Origin: DASXRU01 sp034665305
Lineage (GTDB): Bacteria; Acidobacteriota; Blastocatellia; Pyrinomonadales; Pyrinomonadaceae
DNA: 64,000 bases
Direction: 5' to 3'
Assembly (NCBI GenBank): GCA_034665305.1
Contig: JAXDFZ010000024.1
Coordinates: forward strand, 471,939 to 535,938
Part shown: piece by piece, positions 8,612 through 16,643 of the stretch
How positions within the stretch are numbered: position 1 is the stretch's first letter
Layout of the letters: each line of letters begins with the position of its first letter
Notes under the pieces: generated by a model
The model's database searches: none
Seen by the model: the letters and a program-made list of their open reading frames with translations, nothing else
What the model was told of the DNA's origin: nothing
Program-made: the position numbers and the translations under genes

Positions 8612-8808
8612 GTAGGACAGGCATTCCTGCCTGTCCATTCATTCTCACAAAAGATCCATCGTTTAGCGGCGGGCGACCGCCTGCGGTCTTCCGACTTCAA
8701 AGTCACGCTGGCGGGCGGTAGCCCGTCGCTAAACCGGTTTCTTGAGAAGAACAAGGAAGAAGAGTTTTTGGATTCAGATATGGACAGGCAGGAATGCCTG
8801 TCCTACTT
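8611..8808. repeat. Nested inverted repeat: R1 (copy 2) enclosing an R13-like element
   Basis: The outer arms are AGTAGGACAGGCATTCCTGC (8611-8636) and GGACAGGCAGGAATGCCTGT (8782-8808); each arm is itself nearly palindromic. Inside is another pair, CGTTTAGCGGCGGGCGACCG against CGGGCGGTAGCCCGTCGCTA (about 8659-8734). The outer arms touch the stop codons of the two convergent genes: TAA of ddl on the left and TAG of the VWFA gene within the right arm. Confidence 0.8.
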
Positions 8809-9756
8809 GGGGGCGCGGTAACCTTTGCGCGTGCGCACTGTCAGTCCCGGACGGGAAACCTTCACGTCAATCGCCCGCCACTTGCCGTCACGAGTTTTAT
8901 TCGAAGGGCGGTAAGCAATGGTGTACTGGTGTCCGAGTTCGGCCAGCACCGTCGCAAACGAATCGCGCAGCGCCTGTCCGCCGGGACTGGGAATATATAG
9001 CCCACCACTTTTCTCAGCAAAACTCTGCAGGATTCCGGCGCCATGGAAATCGCGCTGGCCTTCGGTTGACGACAGGTTCACGGTATAAATTGTGGCTCCT
9101 GCGGCCAGCGCCTTTTCCAGAGCCTTATTGGCCGACGCGCTACTGCCTTCCTCGACACCATCTGACAAAACGACGACCGCGCGCCGTTTCTCGGGCCGCT
9201 GTGCCAGGTCATCGGCGGCGCGGGCAATTGCATCGTTTAGAACGGTGCGCCTTCCGGGGCTTACACTGAACGCGCTCGGAGTCAGGTCCCGGCTGGAGGT
9301 GAAATCCTGCAACCGCTCGATCTTGGCATCAAACCGGTAGACCGCCGCCACGTCTTCGTTGCGCAAGCCGTCCAGAAATCTTATCGCCGCGGATCGGCCC
9401 AACGAGAGGCGTTTCTCCATGCTGCTCGAAGTATCGAGTAAGACTGCCGCAGCGAACGCTGTTTCTTCGGCACCAAACGAAAAGAGAGTTTGAGCCTCGC
9501 CGTTCTCGCTAACTGTAAAATCTGATCGTTTTAGCCGGCTGACGAATTGGCCCTGGCTGTCGACGACTGTGACGTTGAGCAATACGAGGTCGGAGCTAAT
9601 GCGGATGACATCGTCGTCCTGGTCCTGGGCCCTTACCGGCGGAGTCGCTGGCAGGAACGCCAGCCCAAGGATGCTGAACGAGAGAAACAGAAAGGCAAGT
9701 GGAATGTTTGGAAGCTGGGGACGGCTGCGGGTTGTTACGAGTCGGGCTTGGGGCAT
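8803..9756 (-). CDS. Secreted VWFA-domain protein (acidobacterial type)
   Basis: The protein has 317 residues from ATG 9756. A signal or anchor segment (IPLAFLFLSFSILGLAFL) ends near VRAQ. A short beta domain (LVLLNVTVVDSQGQFVSRL) precedes the von Willebrand A domain with its MIDAS motif (VLLDTSSSM) and VVVLSDGVEEG. This arrangement matches the acidobacterial VWFA-related family, whose function is unknown. A frame open to 9825 exists, but ATG 9756 lies 10 bases after the upstream gene's stop, as in an operon. The last codons overlap an R1 repeat. A related protein is encoded at 17759-18862. Confidence 0.85.
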   Translation of the reverse strand: MPQARLVTTRSRPQLPNIPLAFLFLSFSILGLAFLPATPPVRAQDQDDDVIRISSDLVLLNVTVVDSQGQFVSRLKRSDFTVSENGEAQTLFSFGAEETAFAAAVLLDTSSSMEKRLSLGRSAAIRFLDGLRNEDVAAVYRFDAKIERLQDFTSSRDLTPSAFSVSPGRRTVLNDAIARAADDLAQRPEKRRAVVVLSDGVEEGSSASANKALEKALAAGATIYTVNLSSTEGQRDFHGAGILQSFAEKSGGLYIPSPGGQALRDSFATVLAELGHQYTIAYRPSNKTRDGKWRAIDVKVSRPGLTVRTRKGYRAPK

Positions 9757-9766
9757 TATTTCGGGT

Positions 9767-10306
9767 TTACCGGATGAATCGCCGCGCGTATTGCAAAATC
9801 TCGAGTATCTGATTGGCCCGGTCAATCACACAGGTCGAAACCACCTGGCGCGGAGTCTTCTCAACTTCTTTCCGCATCTCTTCGGATGCATCGGCCAAAC
9901 GGCTAAACGCGGACTCCAAATCCAGCGGAATCCGATCGAGTGTCACCTCGCTGTCAGACCCGCCGGCCTCGCTGCGCACGCGCCGCGTGAGCTTCTCCAG
10001 CTTCTCGAGTTTTTTCTTGTCGTCGGAACCCAGCGCTGGCTTCGCGGAACCATTCTTCAGTTCAGAGCTAAGGCGCGCTACTTCGCGCGCGCGTTCCACG
10101 GTTTCCTTATGTTCCTTCTCCGCCATCTTCACCAACCGGCGCGCGTGCATCTCCTCGCCCGGCGCGCTTTCAAACACGTTCTTCGAATCGGGGCTCGACT
10201 TTTCGGCACTCACTATGTCCGGGACAGGTGGCCGCGAGGTTTGGCTGAGGGCCGAAACCGCAAAAAGGGTCGTCAGGAGGGCGATCAAAAAGAGGCGAGC
10301 TAACAT
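9767..10306 (-). CDS. Exported protein of unknown function
   Basis: The protein has 179 residues. MLARLFLIALLTTLFAVSALSQ looks like a signal peptide. The rest is charged and largely helical (EEMHARRLVKMAEKEHKETV, DDKKKLEKLEKLTRR) with a C-terminal DRANQILEILQYARRFIR. I do not recognise a family. It sits directly upstream of the VWFA gene and is probably cotranscribed with it. ATG 10306 was chosen because the frame's longer version to 10396 places 30 unlikely residues before the signal peptide. Confidence 0.7.
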   Translation of the reverse strand: MLARLFLIALLTTLFAVSALSQTSRPPVPDIVSAEKSSPDSKNVFESAPGEEMHARRLVKMAEKEHKETVERAREVARLSSELKNGSAKPALGSDDKKKLEKLEKLTRRVRSEAGGSDSEVTLDRIPLDLESAFSRLADASEEMRKEVEKTPRQVVSTCVIDRANQILEILQYARRFIR

Positions 10307-10513
10307 GTTGATTCTCAGCAGAGCCTGGTCAGCCGATTTAACTATTCGCAGTACCAATTGAAACCGCATACTAACGGAAAGCCCATCGGGGCTCAAGCAT
10401 GTACTTGTTGTGACGGAACGCGGGCGACTTTGGTTGGCCGCGTCGCTGCGAGTATTTGCGAATTCTTTTTGATTTGGGTCGGGCCATGGCTTGATACTGC
10501 CGACTCAGATGCA

Positions 10514-10628
10514 GTCAGAACCGCCTGCGGTAGCGGGCGGGCCCCGCGATTGAGGACAGCGGATTTCGAATTACAGAAGTTAGCCCGACGCTCTTCATGG
10601 CCCGCTCGCTACCGCAGTCGGCTCTGAC
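10514..10628. repeat. Inverted repeat R13 in a 466-base gap
   Basis: GTCAGAACCGCCTGCGGTAG plus CGGGCGGGCC (10514-10543) is matched in reverse by GGCCCGCTCGCTACCGCAGT plus CGGCTCTGAC (10599-10628). The ACCGCCTGCGG block also occurs in the inner element at 8659-8734. I see nothing else in the gap 10307-10772; it must hold the promoter of the operon ending at 8803. Confidence 0.7.
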
Positions 10629-10772
10629 AGGGCGCCGGTAATGGAGATCAGGGTTCCGGCCCAGGAATTCATCGTTAAGGTAATAAATGAGTTTCGTCAG
10701 ACGCCGACACAGCTTAGGCTTCACTTGATGCGGGGGTGATGCGACTGCCTGAGTCCAGGCTGGTGATCATCG

Positions 10773-11399
10773 TTAGGGAACGCGGCTCGGCTTGTCCGGG
10801 GTGTTTAAAAACTCTTCGCCGCGAGGCCGGGGGCGACCCACCACGATCGTCTTGCCTTCCGGAGTCTTCATCGGCGGGCGTTCGGCGCCGGGAAGTTGCT
10901 TGAACGGGATTTGCGCCTGGAGACCGTCGCCCTTGAGCCCGGCGACGTTGGCCAAACTGTATTCTTTCGCCGTGACTTGGATCGCGTAGCGCCCTTGTTC
11001 ACCCGGTCCGAGGTCTCTCGGCTCCAACGCGACGACTTTGATTTCCTTAGCGTCGCCCTTGCGCTTGAACAGGTTGATTTCGACCGCCACGTCCGATAGA
11101 CGTTCGTTGGATATGTTCTGCACCGTTCCGCCGATGATGATTTGACCGCCTTGCGGCATGGCTTCGTCCACAAAAATCTGCGCCTTCGGCGGTAAGACGA
11201 CCTTCGCCGGCTTCGCCTCGGCGAGGGATTGGGCGGCGGTTTCTTTTGCGTGACGATTGCGTAGATAGATGTAGCCGCCGAACACGGATGCCGTTAACAG
11301 GAGGGCAAGGAGAATGCCCACGGCGATCCTTGATCGCGTGCTGGCTTCGCTCTCTTCGCTAATGTTTGCCGAATCGTCGAGCAAGTTAGGTGTGATCAT
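10773..11399 (-). CDS. Membrane-anchored protein with FxLYD-like domain
   Basis: The protein has 208 residues. A short cytoplasmic N-terminus precedes one transmembrane segment (IAVGILLALLLTASVFGGYIY, about residues 25-45). The extracytoplasmic part includes GTVQNISNERLSDVAVEINL and a beta-sandwich pattern (VALEPRDLGPGEQGRYAIQV) resembling the FxLYD/DUF3426-type domain of envelope proteins. It ends in a Pro-rich tail. No enzymatic motif is seen. Confidence 0.65.
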   Translation of the reverse strand: MITPNLLDDSANISEESEASTRSRIAVGILLALLLTASVFGGYIYLRNRHAKETAAQSLAEAKPAKVVLPPKAQIFVDEAMPQGGQIIIGGTVQNISNERLSDVAVEINLFKRKGDAKEIKVVALEPRDLGPGEQGRYAIQVTAKEYSLANVAGLKGDGLQAQIPFKQLPGAERPPMKTPEGKTIVVGRPRPRGEEFLNTPDKPSRVP

Positions 11400-11445
11400 T
11401 GCAAAAACTTCTTACCTTTAAAGGATAACTTGAGGTCACCAGCCT

Positions 11446-12096
11446 TTAAGGGTTGGGCGAAACCGAATCGTGACCCGGGGGCGGCGCGCCGGTCACACTC
11501 TCAATAAGGGCGTTGAGGAATTCCTGCTCGGCAGCGCCGCTGCTTTGAAGCGTTACCCACTCCACTCCGCGAGCGCCATCCGTGCGGCCTTCCACCGTCG
11601 CGGTAATCGTGACATTCGAAGCCACGCCATCGATTGGCTGGACGTTTACGGTGATCGTGTAACGGCCGCGCGTCCAATCGCGACTGTTTAGATCGGGCAC
11701 ATTCGCGACCCGATTCAGTTGCGATCTGGTAACGACTGCTCCCTTGCTGAAGGTGTAGGGCTGGCTGACGATCATGCCTTCTGCCGGCCGGGACGCGGCC
11801 TCATCTACAATCATCTTGCGATCACGCATGACATCAGCGGCCGCCTTAATAATCGCATCGCGCCTGCCCATCAGGCGATAGGGATTCGGAATAAGGGGCA
11901 CAACGGGTGAGCGGCCGCGACCGAAGTCCATGCCGCGGCCGGCTCCTGTGTCTTGTTTGGTGCCGTTGGAGGCGGGCGCGGTGCTGCTCCCGGCATCGCG
12001 GATTTTTTCGTTTTGCTTGTCGACACCCTTGCCCTGTGCCTGCGCAACTGCCACGGCCATCAGCAAGAGGAACACTACCTGGATGCATTGTTTCAT
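11446..12096 (-). CDS. Exported protein of unknown function
   Basis: The protein has 216 residues from ATG 12096. The signal peptide MKQCIQVVFLLLMAVAVAQA is followed by a disordered Gly/Ser/Asp-rich stretch, and then a compact domain with RDAIIKAAADVMRDRK and a beta-rich part (RYTITVNVQPIDGVASNVTI, WVTLQSSGAAEQEFLNALIE). The pattern resembles small bacterial proteins with a conserved 'variation in residual activity plus C-terminal helix' layout, but I cannot name a family. It is probably exported to the periplasm. Confidence 0.65.
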   Translation of the reverse strand: MKQCIQVVFLLLMAVAVAQAQGKGVDKQNEKIRDAGSSTAPASNGTKQDTGAGRGMDFGRGRSPVVPLIPNPYRLMGRRDAIIKAAADVMRDRKMIVDEAASRPAEGMIVSQPYTFSKGAVVTRSQLNRVANVPDLNSRDWTRGRYTITVNVQPIDGVASNVTITATVEGRTDGARGVEWVTLQSSGAAEQEFLNALIESVTGAPPPGHDSVSPNP

Positions 12097-12189
12097 TGCG
12101 GTAATCCTGCGAGCAAACCTTGATTGCGAACCGGAGACGCTCGCAGCATAAATCACAACCGTTCGCCGCACAAGCGCCGCGATATCTGA

Positions 12190-12329
12190 TTGCGGAATTC
12201 GGAATTCGGATTGCGGATTGCGGATTCAAAGTCTGAGGATTGAGGACTTGAAAGTCTGAGCTTTTGCGGATGCAAAGGGTTACTGCGACGAGGCCTTTCT
12301 GCGCGGCCCCGGATTCCGCAATCCGCAAC
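12190..12329. repeat. Inverted repeat R6, copy 1
   Basis: TTGCGGAATTCGGAATTCGG plus ATTGCGGATTGCGG on the left is matched by GGATTCCGCAATCCGCAA (12310-12329). The same ATTGCGGATT words recur at 27285-27380. Between the arms is AAGTCTGAGGATTGAGGACTTGAAAGTCTGAG, a small repeat of its own. Confidence 0.6.
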
Positions 12330-12345
12330 GTGCTATCAGCAATCG

Positions 12346-13407
12346 TTAGCGTGGGTTTTCGCGTTCCCATTTGCGCAACGCTTCAACGCCGCGCTGGAAA
12401 TCAACATCTTTAGAATAGAAATTGTGCGCGCCATCGTCTCGCGCCGGTTCGCGAACGTAGTACAGGTAGTCGGTGACGGCGGGATTCAGCGCGGCGGAGA
12501 GGGAACTCGCGCCCGGCGAAGCGATCGGTCCAGGTGGCAGACCGCTGATAAGTCGGGTGTTGTATGGCGACCGCCGGTCAACGTCGCTCTTGTAAACTCT
12601 GCCGTCGTCGCGCCACTTGCCGGCGAGTTTCGACGCGTAAATGATCGTCGAGTCCACGCCCAGCGGTATTTGCTTCTGTATCCGGTTGTAAATCACGGAC
12701 GCAATCAACGGCCGATCCTGATCAAGCTTGGCTTCGGTTTCAATCAGTGATGCGATCGTCACAATCTGGCGCGGAGTTAAATTGAGCGCCCGTGCTTTTT
12801 CGTTGGAGGCGGGACCCCACTCTTGCCGGAAGCGGCTAACCATTGCGGCAATCATAGCGGGGGCTTTCGTGTCGGCAGGGAAGCTATACGTTGCCGGGAA
12901 AAGATATCCCTCCAGATTTTTTGCCGTCGGATCGAGATCGCGTATCCCTTCAGTGTTGTCCATCAATGCCAGCGCCGCCTCGCTGTCCACGCCTAACTCC
13001 GGAATGTGTGCGAGGGCAGCGGCGATGTCCCACCTCGTCCACCCTTCGATTACGGTGAAACGACTGAGTCGCTGTTCGCCTTCCTGCAATTTTTTCAGCA
13101 CCCCGAGAGGAGAAATCGGCGTCGGAAAACGATACTCTCCGGCACGCAGCCTGGGGCCGGCGCCCGTAAGCTTGATGTAAAGCAGGAGCGGCCATTGGCG
13201 TCGCAGCACACCATCCGCGGCCAATCGCTTCGCCATTGCCTCGGGCGAAGACTTGCGCGGAATCACTATGTAATCGCCGGCGTGTGAATGGGAGATGGGT
13301 GTATGCAGATCCTTGTAAATCCACAGAGCGAGCCCGCCGCCGATAAGCAGCAGCACGGCCAGAAGGGCCAGGCTAATTCGGATAATCGTCTTTTTCTTAT
13401 TCGGCAA
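12346..13407 (-). CDS. mltG: Endolytic murein transglycosylase
   Basis: The protein has 353 residues. One N-terminal transmembrane segment (IRISLALLAVLLLIGGGLAL) is followed by a LysM-like region and the YceG/MltG domain: IVTIASLIETEAKL (catalytic Glu), LIASVIYNRIQKQIPLGVDS and NTRLISGLPPGPIASPG. MltG cleaves nascent glycan strands to set their length. The TTG start lies 15 bases downstream of ruvX, a common gene pairing. No alternative ATG precedes the transmembrane segment. Confidence 0.9.
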   Translation of the reverse strand: MPNKKKTIIRISLALLAVLLLIGGGLALWIYKDLHTPISHSHAGDYIVIPRKSSPEAMAKRLAADGVLRRQWPLLLYIKLTGAGPRLRAGEYRFPTPISPLGVLKKLQEGEQRLSRFTVIEGWTRWDIAAALAHIPELGVDSEAALALMDNTEGIRDLDPTAKNLEGYLFPATYSFPADTKAPAMIAAMVSRFRQEWGPASNEKARALNLTPRQIVTIASLIETEAKLDQDRPLIASVIYNRIQKQIPLGVDSTIIYASKLAGKWRDDGRVYKSDVDRRSPYNTRLISGLPPGPIASPGASSLSAALNPAVTDYLYYVREPARDDGAHNFYSKDVDFQRGVEALRKWERENPR

Positions 13408-13422
13408 AGCTTGGCCAATCTT

Positions 13423-13896
13423 CTAAGGCTGTTGTCTTCGGCTGCTGATGAAGTCCTCAAGGATGATTAACGCCGCCTCGCTATCCAACCGCGCCTCGAT
13501 TTCTTCCTCGTCACTTCCCATGGCCTGGAGTTTCTGGCGCGCCGCAAACGTTGTTAACTTTTCATCCTGCAGAACTACCGGAACGCCCAAAGATAAACGA
13601 AATTTTTCCGCGACGCGCCGCATTTCGCCCGCCGCGGAGCCCTCAGTATTATCCAGCTTCAACGGCAAACCAATTACCAGTGTTCGTGCGTCATAGTGGC
13701 GAATGATTTCGGCAACCTCCCGCAAGAGGTGTTTCCAACTTGATCGTTGAATTGGCTGGAGCGGAGTGATGCTGATGTTCAGCTCATCCGAAATCGCTAT
13801 CCCGACTCGCTTATCGCCGATATCCAGAGCCAGGCAGCGACCGGATAAACTCAGGCTGCAATCATCGTCAGAATGTTGGTTGATTGTTTCAGGCAA
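13423..13896 (-). CDS. ruvX: RuvX/YqgF-type pre-16S rRNA nuclease
   Basis: The protein has 157 residues with an RNase H-like fold: LALDIGDKRVGIAISD (first catalytic Asp), VIGLPLKLDNTEG, DEKLTTFAA and LDSEAALIILEDF. The family processes the 5' end of pre-16S rRNA and was earlier proposed as a Holliday junction resolvase. It is the first gene of the ruvX-mltG pair and faces the S41-like gene across a 160-base divergent promoter region. Confidence 0.9.
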   Translation of the reverse strand: MPETINQHSDDDCSLSLSGRCLALDIGDKRVGIAISDELNISITPLQPIQRSSWKHLLREVAEIIRHYDARTLVIGLPLKLDNTEGSAAGEMRRVAEKFRLSLGVPVVLQDEKLTTFAARQKLQAMGSDEEEIEARLDSEAALIILEDFISSRRQQP

Positions 13897-14056
13897 GTTG
13901 GTTCGCTAAGCGCGCGGAGTATAGGAACTGAATCTGGCGGTGTCAACAGTCTGAGCAAGGACTGCTTGCGCCAGTTTTGCACCACCTGTATGATACCGAA
14001 CGCGATTCTCCCTTATTAAAGCGCAACTTAACCACTATGATTTCGAGGTTAACCTA

Positions 14057-15334
14057 ATGACATTTCGCAGCAAGTTTACGCTGGTTGTTCTGTCCGCCAC
14101 GCTGGCCCTGTACACCGTAATCGGCGGATGGATTTCTACTCGCGCGCAACAGCCGGCAACCGATCCGGGAGCGCAACTACGAATCTTCGCAACCGTGCTG
14201 CAGCATATTCAGGACGACTATGTTGACGAACCCAACATGGAAAAGGTTCGCGCCGGAGCGCTCCGCGGTCTGGGCTATGGACTGGATCCGTATTCGACAT
14301 ATCTGACTCCGGAGCAGGTCAAAGAGTTTCGCAACTCCAACGGCAACACCCAGGTTGGTATCGGCGCCGAACTTTCCCAGGTTGCCTCTTACCTGTACGT
14401 CATTGCCCCGGTGAAAGGTTCGCCCGCAGATCAAGCAGGCGTGCGCGCCGGCGACATTATTGAATACATCGATGGCCGCGCAACTCGTGACATATCGCTT
14501 TACGACGGCCGGCAACTGCTGAGCGGGGCGTCCGGATCTGAAGTTAAACTCCGCATCCTGCGGGCCAACGCACGTCCGATGACGTTGACGGTGCGCCGCG
14601 GCGCGTTCAAAGCGCCGGCCGCCGAAGCCCGGATGGAGCCAGGCCGCATCGGCATCCTGCGCATCAACAGTTTGGAAAACGGCGAAGCTGCTGATGCGCG
14701 CGCCCGCCTCCAGGAGTTGCAGAAACAGGGAGCGCAGAAGATCGTGCTCGATCTGCGCAGCGTGGCCGGTGGATCGTTAACCGAAGGTGTTGCGGTGGCA
14801 AACCTGTTCATCAAGGACGGCGCGTTGGCGCAACAGATCGGACGCGAGAGCCGCGTACTGAAAAACTTCACCGCCGATCCAAAGAACGCAATCTTCAACG
14901 GTCCCGTTAGTGCGCTGATCGATAACGGCACTGCGGGCGCCGCGGAAATAGTGGCGGCGGCCTTCCTTGAACGCAAGCGCGGCGACGTTGTGGGTGAGAA
15001 GAGTTTTGGTGCCGGAGCCGAGCAGGAATTGTTCACCCTACCCCATGGCGACGGCTTCCTGCTGACGACGACGAAATGGGCCTCGGCAACCGGCAAAGTA
15101 TTTCTCGGAGAAGATCGCTCGCATTCCGGCGTCACTCCGTCGGTGGAGGTTAAGCGGCCCGAAGTTGTAGTTGACCCGGACGACCTAACCGGCAATGACG
15201 ATGATGCTGTTCAGAAACCAACCGCGCCGACTGAAAAGAACACAGTCGAGCCGGATGCGGCCGCCAAGCCGACAGCAGAAGACCTGCAGTTGAAGAAAGC
15301 GATCGAACTGTTGCGAGAGAAGCCCGCGCAGTAA
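14057..15334 (+). CDS. S41 (CtpA/Prc-like) protease homologue lacking the catalytic Ser and Lys
   Basis: The protein has 425 residues: a signal or anchor segment (residues 7-29), a helical N-domain (YVDEPNMEKVRAGALRGL, LDPYSTYLTPEQ), a PDZ domain (about 97-180, GIGAELSQ, GSPADQAGVRAGDIIEYIDG) and an S41 core. In active CtpA/Prc enzymes the nucleophile is the middle Ser of SASASE and the Lys is in FGKG 25 residues later. Here the matching stretches are GTAGAAE (Gly294) and FGAG (Ala319), at the same spacing. It therefore looks like a pseudo-protease that keeps peptide-binding parts. GAGG precedes the ATG. A good terminator follows. Confidence 0.85.
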   Translation: MTFRSKFTLVVLSATLALYTVIGGWISTRAQQPATDPGAQLRIFATVLQHIQDDYVDEPNMEKVRAGALRGLGYGLDPYSTYLTPEQVKEFRNSNGNTQVGIGAELSQVASYLYVIAPVKGSPADQAGVRAGDIIEYIDGRATRDISLYDGRQLLSGASGSEVKLRILRANARPMTLTVRRGAFKAPAAEARMEPGRIGILRINSLENGEAADARARLQELQKQGAQKIVLDLRSVAGGSLTEGVAVANLFIKDGALAQQIGRESRVLKNFTADPKNAIFNGPVSALIDNGTAGAAEIVAAAFLERKRGDVVGEKSFGAGAEQELFTLPHGDGFLLTTTKWASATGKVFLGEDRSHSGVTPSVEVKRPEVVVDPDDLTGNDDDAVQKPTAPTEKNTVEPDAAAKPTAEDLQLKKAIELLREKPAQ

Positions 15335-15361
15335 ACGAGTCACTTTCGAACGTGCAAACAA

Positions 15362-15395
15362 GGGCCGGATAGAAGTTTCTATCCGGCCTTTTTCT
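15362..15395 (+). terminator. Rho-independent terminator
   Basis: GGCCGGATAGAA, a three-base loop, TCTATCCGGCC and then TTTTT-CTG form a textbook terminator 28 bases after the S41-like gene. Confidence 0.9.
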
Positions 15396-15403
15396 GTTGG
15401 AAG

Positions 15404-15598
15404 AGCCCGCATAGCGGACGGACATATCCGTCGCCCACGGCGCCAGCCGTGGGGTGGGGACCCAATTCGTCATTAAACTCGCAATGCGGGCGACTTAGTT
15501 GGCTTCGCAGAAACAATGTCGCCCTTGCGGGGCTAACGACTCGTTGGTTGACGTAAACCCACAGCTCGCGCTGTGGGCTACGGATATCTTCGCCCGGA
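15404..15598. repeat. Multi-hairpin repeat R9, copy 1
   Basis: It begins AGCCCGCATAGCGGACGGAC and ends CCCACAGCTCGCGCTGTGGG plus CTACGGATATC, with ACATATCCGT-GCCCACGG on the left complementary to the right end. The interior has its own pair, CAATGCGGGCGACTTAG against TGTCGCCCTTGCGGGGC. Three more copies lie at 60959, 62037 and 62736. Confidence 0.75.
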
Positions 15599-16007
15599 TC
15601 GTGGGTTTGTTGATCGCAGCATCCCGGCTTGCCTCTACAGCCACTAACGTCTTTACTCGCGGATCCAACGTCTTGGGGGGCCTCAACTTTCAGACTCAGG
15701 TTGCTAACTACGAATGATCTGAACCTCGGTGGGCTGTTTGTGGATTAGCGAGCATCCGGCGGTGATCATATGGGATGTTTACGATCACCATATAGGGTAT
15801 AGCGCAGGCTCTCGCCTACAATCTGCCGCACTCCAATTCTTGTAATTTTCTTGCAACCACCTCGATATCCCCGAAGTACAAGGGAATTTTCGTGCTTTCT
15901 GTTCAAGGACCTAGAGGCAAGGGTGATTAGTCGCTCAAAGGAATGCCTCTTGCTCTCTTCATAACCAGCATTCGTCCAAAGTGATCGATAAAAGGAGATA
16001 CAGAGCG
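15599..16007. other. Gene-free stretch upstream of the glycine-zipper gene
   Basis: No coding sequence is supported here. A 7-base inverted repeat GGTGATC...GATCACC (15761-15789) next to ATATAGGGTATA could be an operator and part of a promoter, but I see no convincing -35/-10 pair. Confidence 0.4.
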
Positions 16008-16628
16008 ATGATTATGAAACGAAATTTGATATTACCAGTGGCGTTGGTCGCGGCACTGATTGGCGGGTCGGTTGGTGCACTGGTTGTGCGTAAGCAGGAC
16101 GCTCCTGCCGAGCCGGCAACTGTAGCCACCGCGAATCCGGCAGTCACGACCCCGGCAACGTATTCTGACGTGTCCACGGCGCCGTCAGGCCAGTACCTTA
16201 ATACTTCTGCCGATCAGCTGGCGACAAATAACAGTTTGAGGTTTGGCACCGCGCAGGAACAGCTCGCGTATCGTCAGGGTTTCGCGGACGGCTTTCTTGG
16301 TTGTCGCGATGGCTCGACCAACAGCAATGGCGTTGCACGCACGAACTATTCGGCTCCCCGCACCGTTGTTTATCGGAACGGGAGCGGGCGCTCAGCGTCA
16401 AGCTCGAACTCGCGTCGGGTGTACTACGACTATAACAATCAGCCGCGCGGTCGCAGCTTCTGGCAGAAGCATCGTGACAAACTCACGGTGGCCATGGGCT
16501 CGGGCGGTGGCGCGCTGATCGGCGGTTTGATCGGTGGCAAGAAGGGCGCTGGCATCGGAGCCCTGGCGGGCGCGGGTGGTTCAGCTCTCTACACCTACAA
16601 GCTGCGCAATCGTACGCGTCGCTACTAA
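16008..16628 (+). CDS. Small envelope protein with C-terminal glycine zipper
   Basis: The protein has 206 residues. A membrane segment (LILPVALVAALIGGSVGALVV) is followed by a long Ser/Thr/Asn-rich, probably unstructured part. The C-terminus is a glycine zipper (GSGGGALIGGLIGGKKGAGI, then GALAGAGGSALYTY), a pattern of proteins that insert into or pack against membranes. AAAGGAG about 10 bases upstream picks ATG 16008 rather than the in-frame ATG at 15981. Function unknown. Confidence 0.75.
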   Translation: MIMKRNLILPVALVAALIGGSVGALVVRKQDAPAEPATVATANPAVTTPATYSDVSTAPSGQYLNTSADQLATNNSLRFGTAQEQLAYRQGFADGFLGCRDGSTNSNGVARTNYSAPRTVVYRNGSGRSASSSNSRRVYYDYNNQPRGRSFWQKHRDKLTVAMGSGGGALIGGLIGGKKGAGIGALAGAGGSALYTYKLRNRTRRY

Positions 16629-16643
16629 GCACTGACGAGACTT

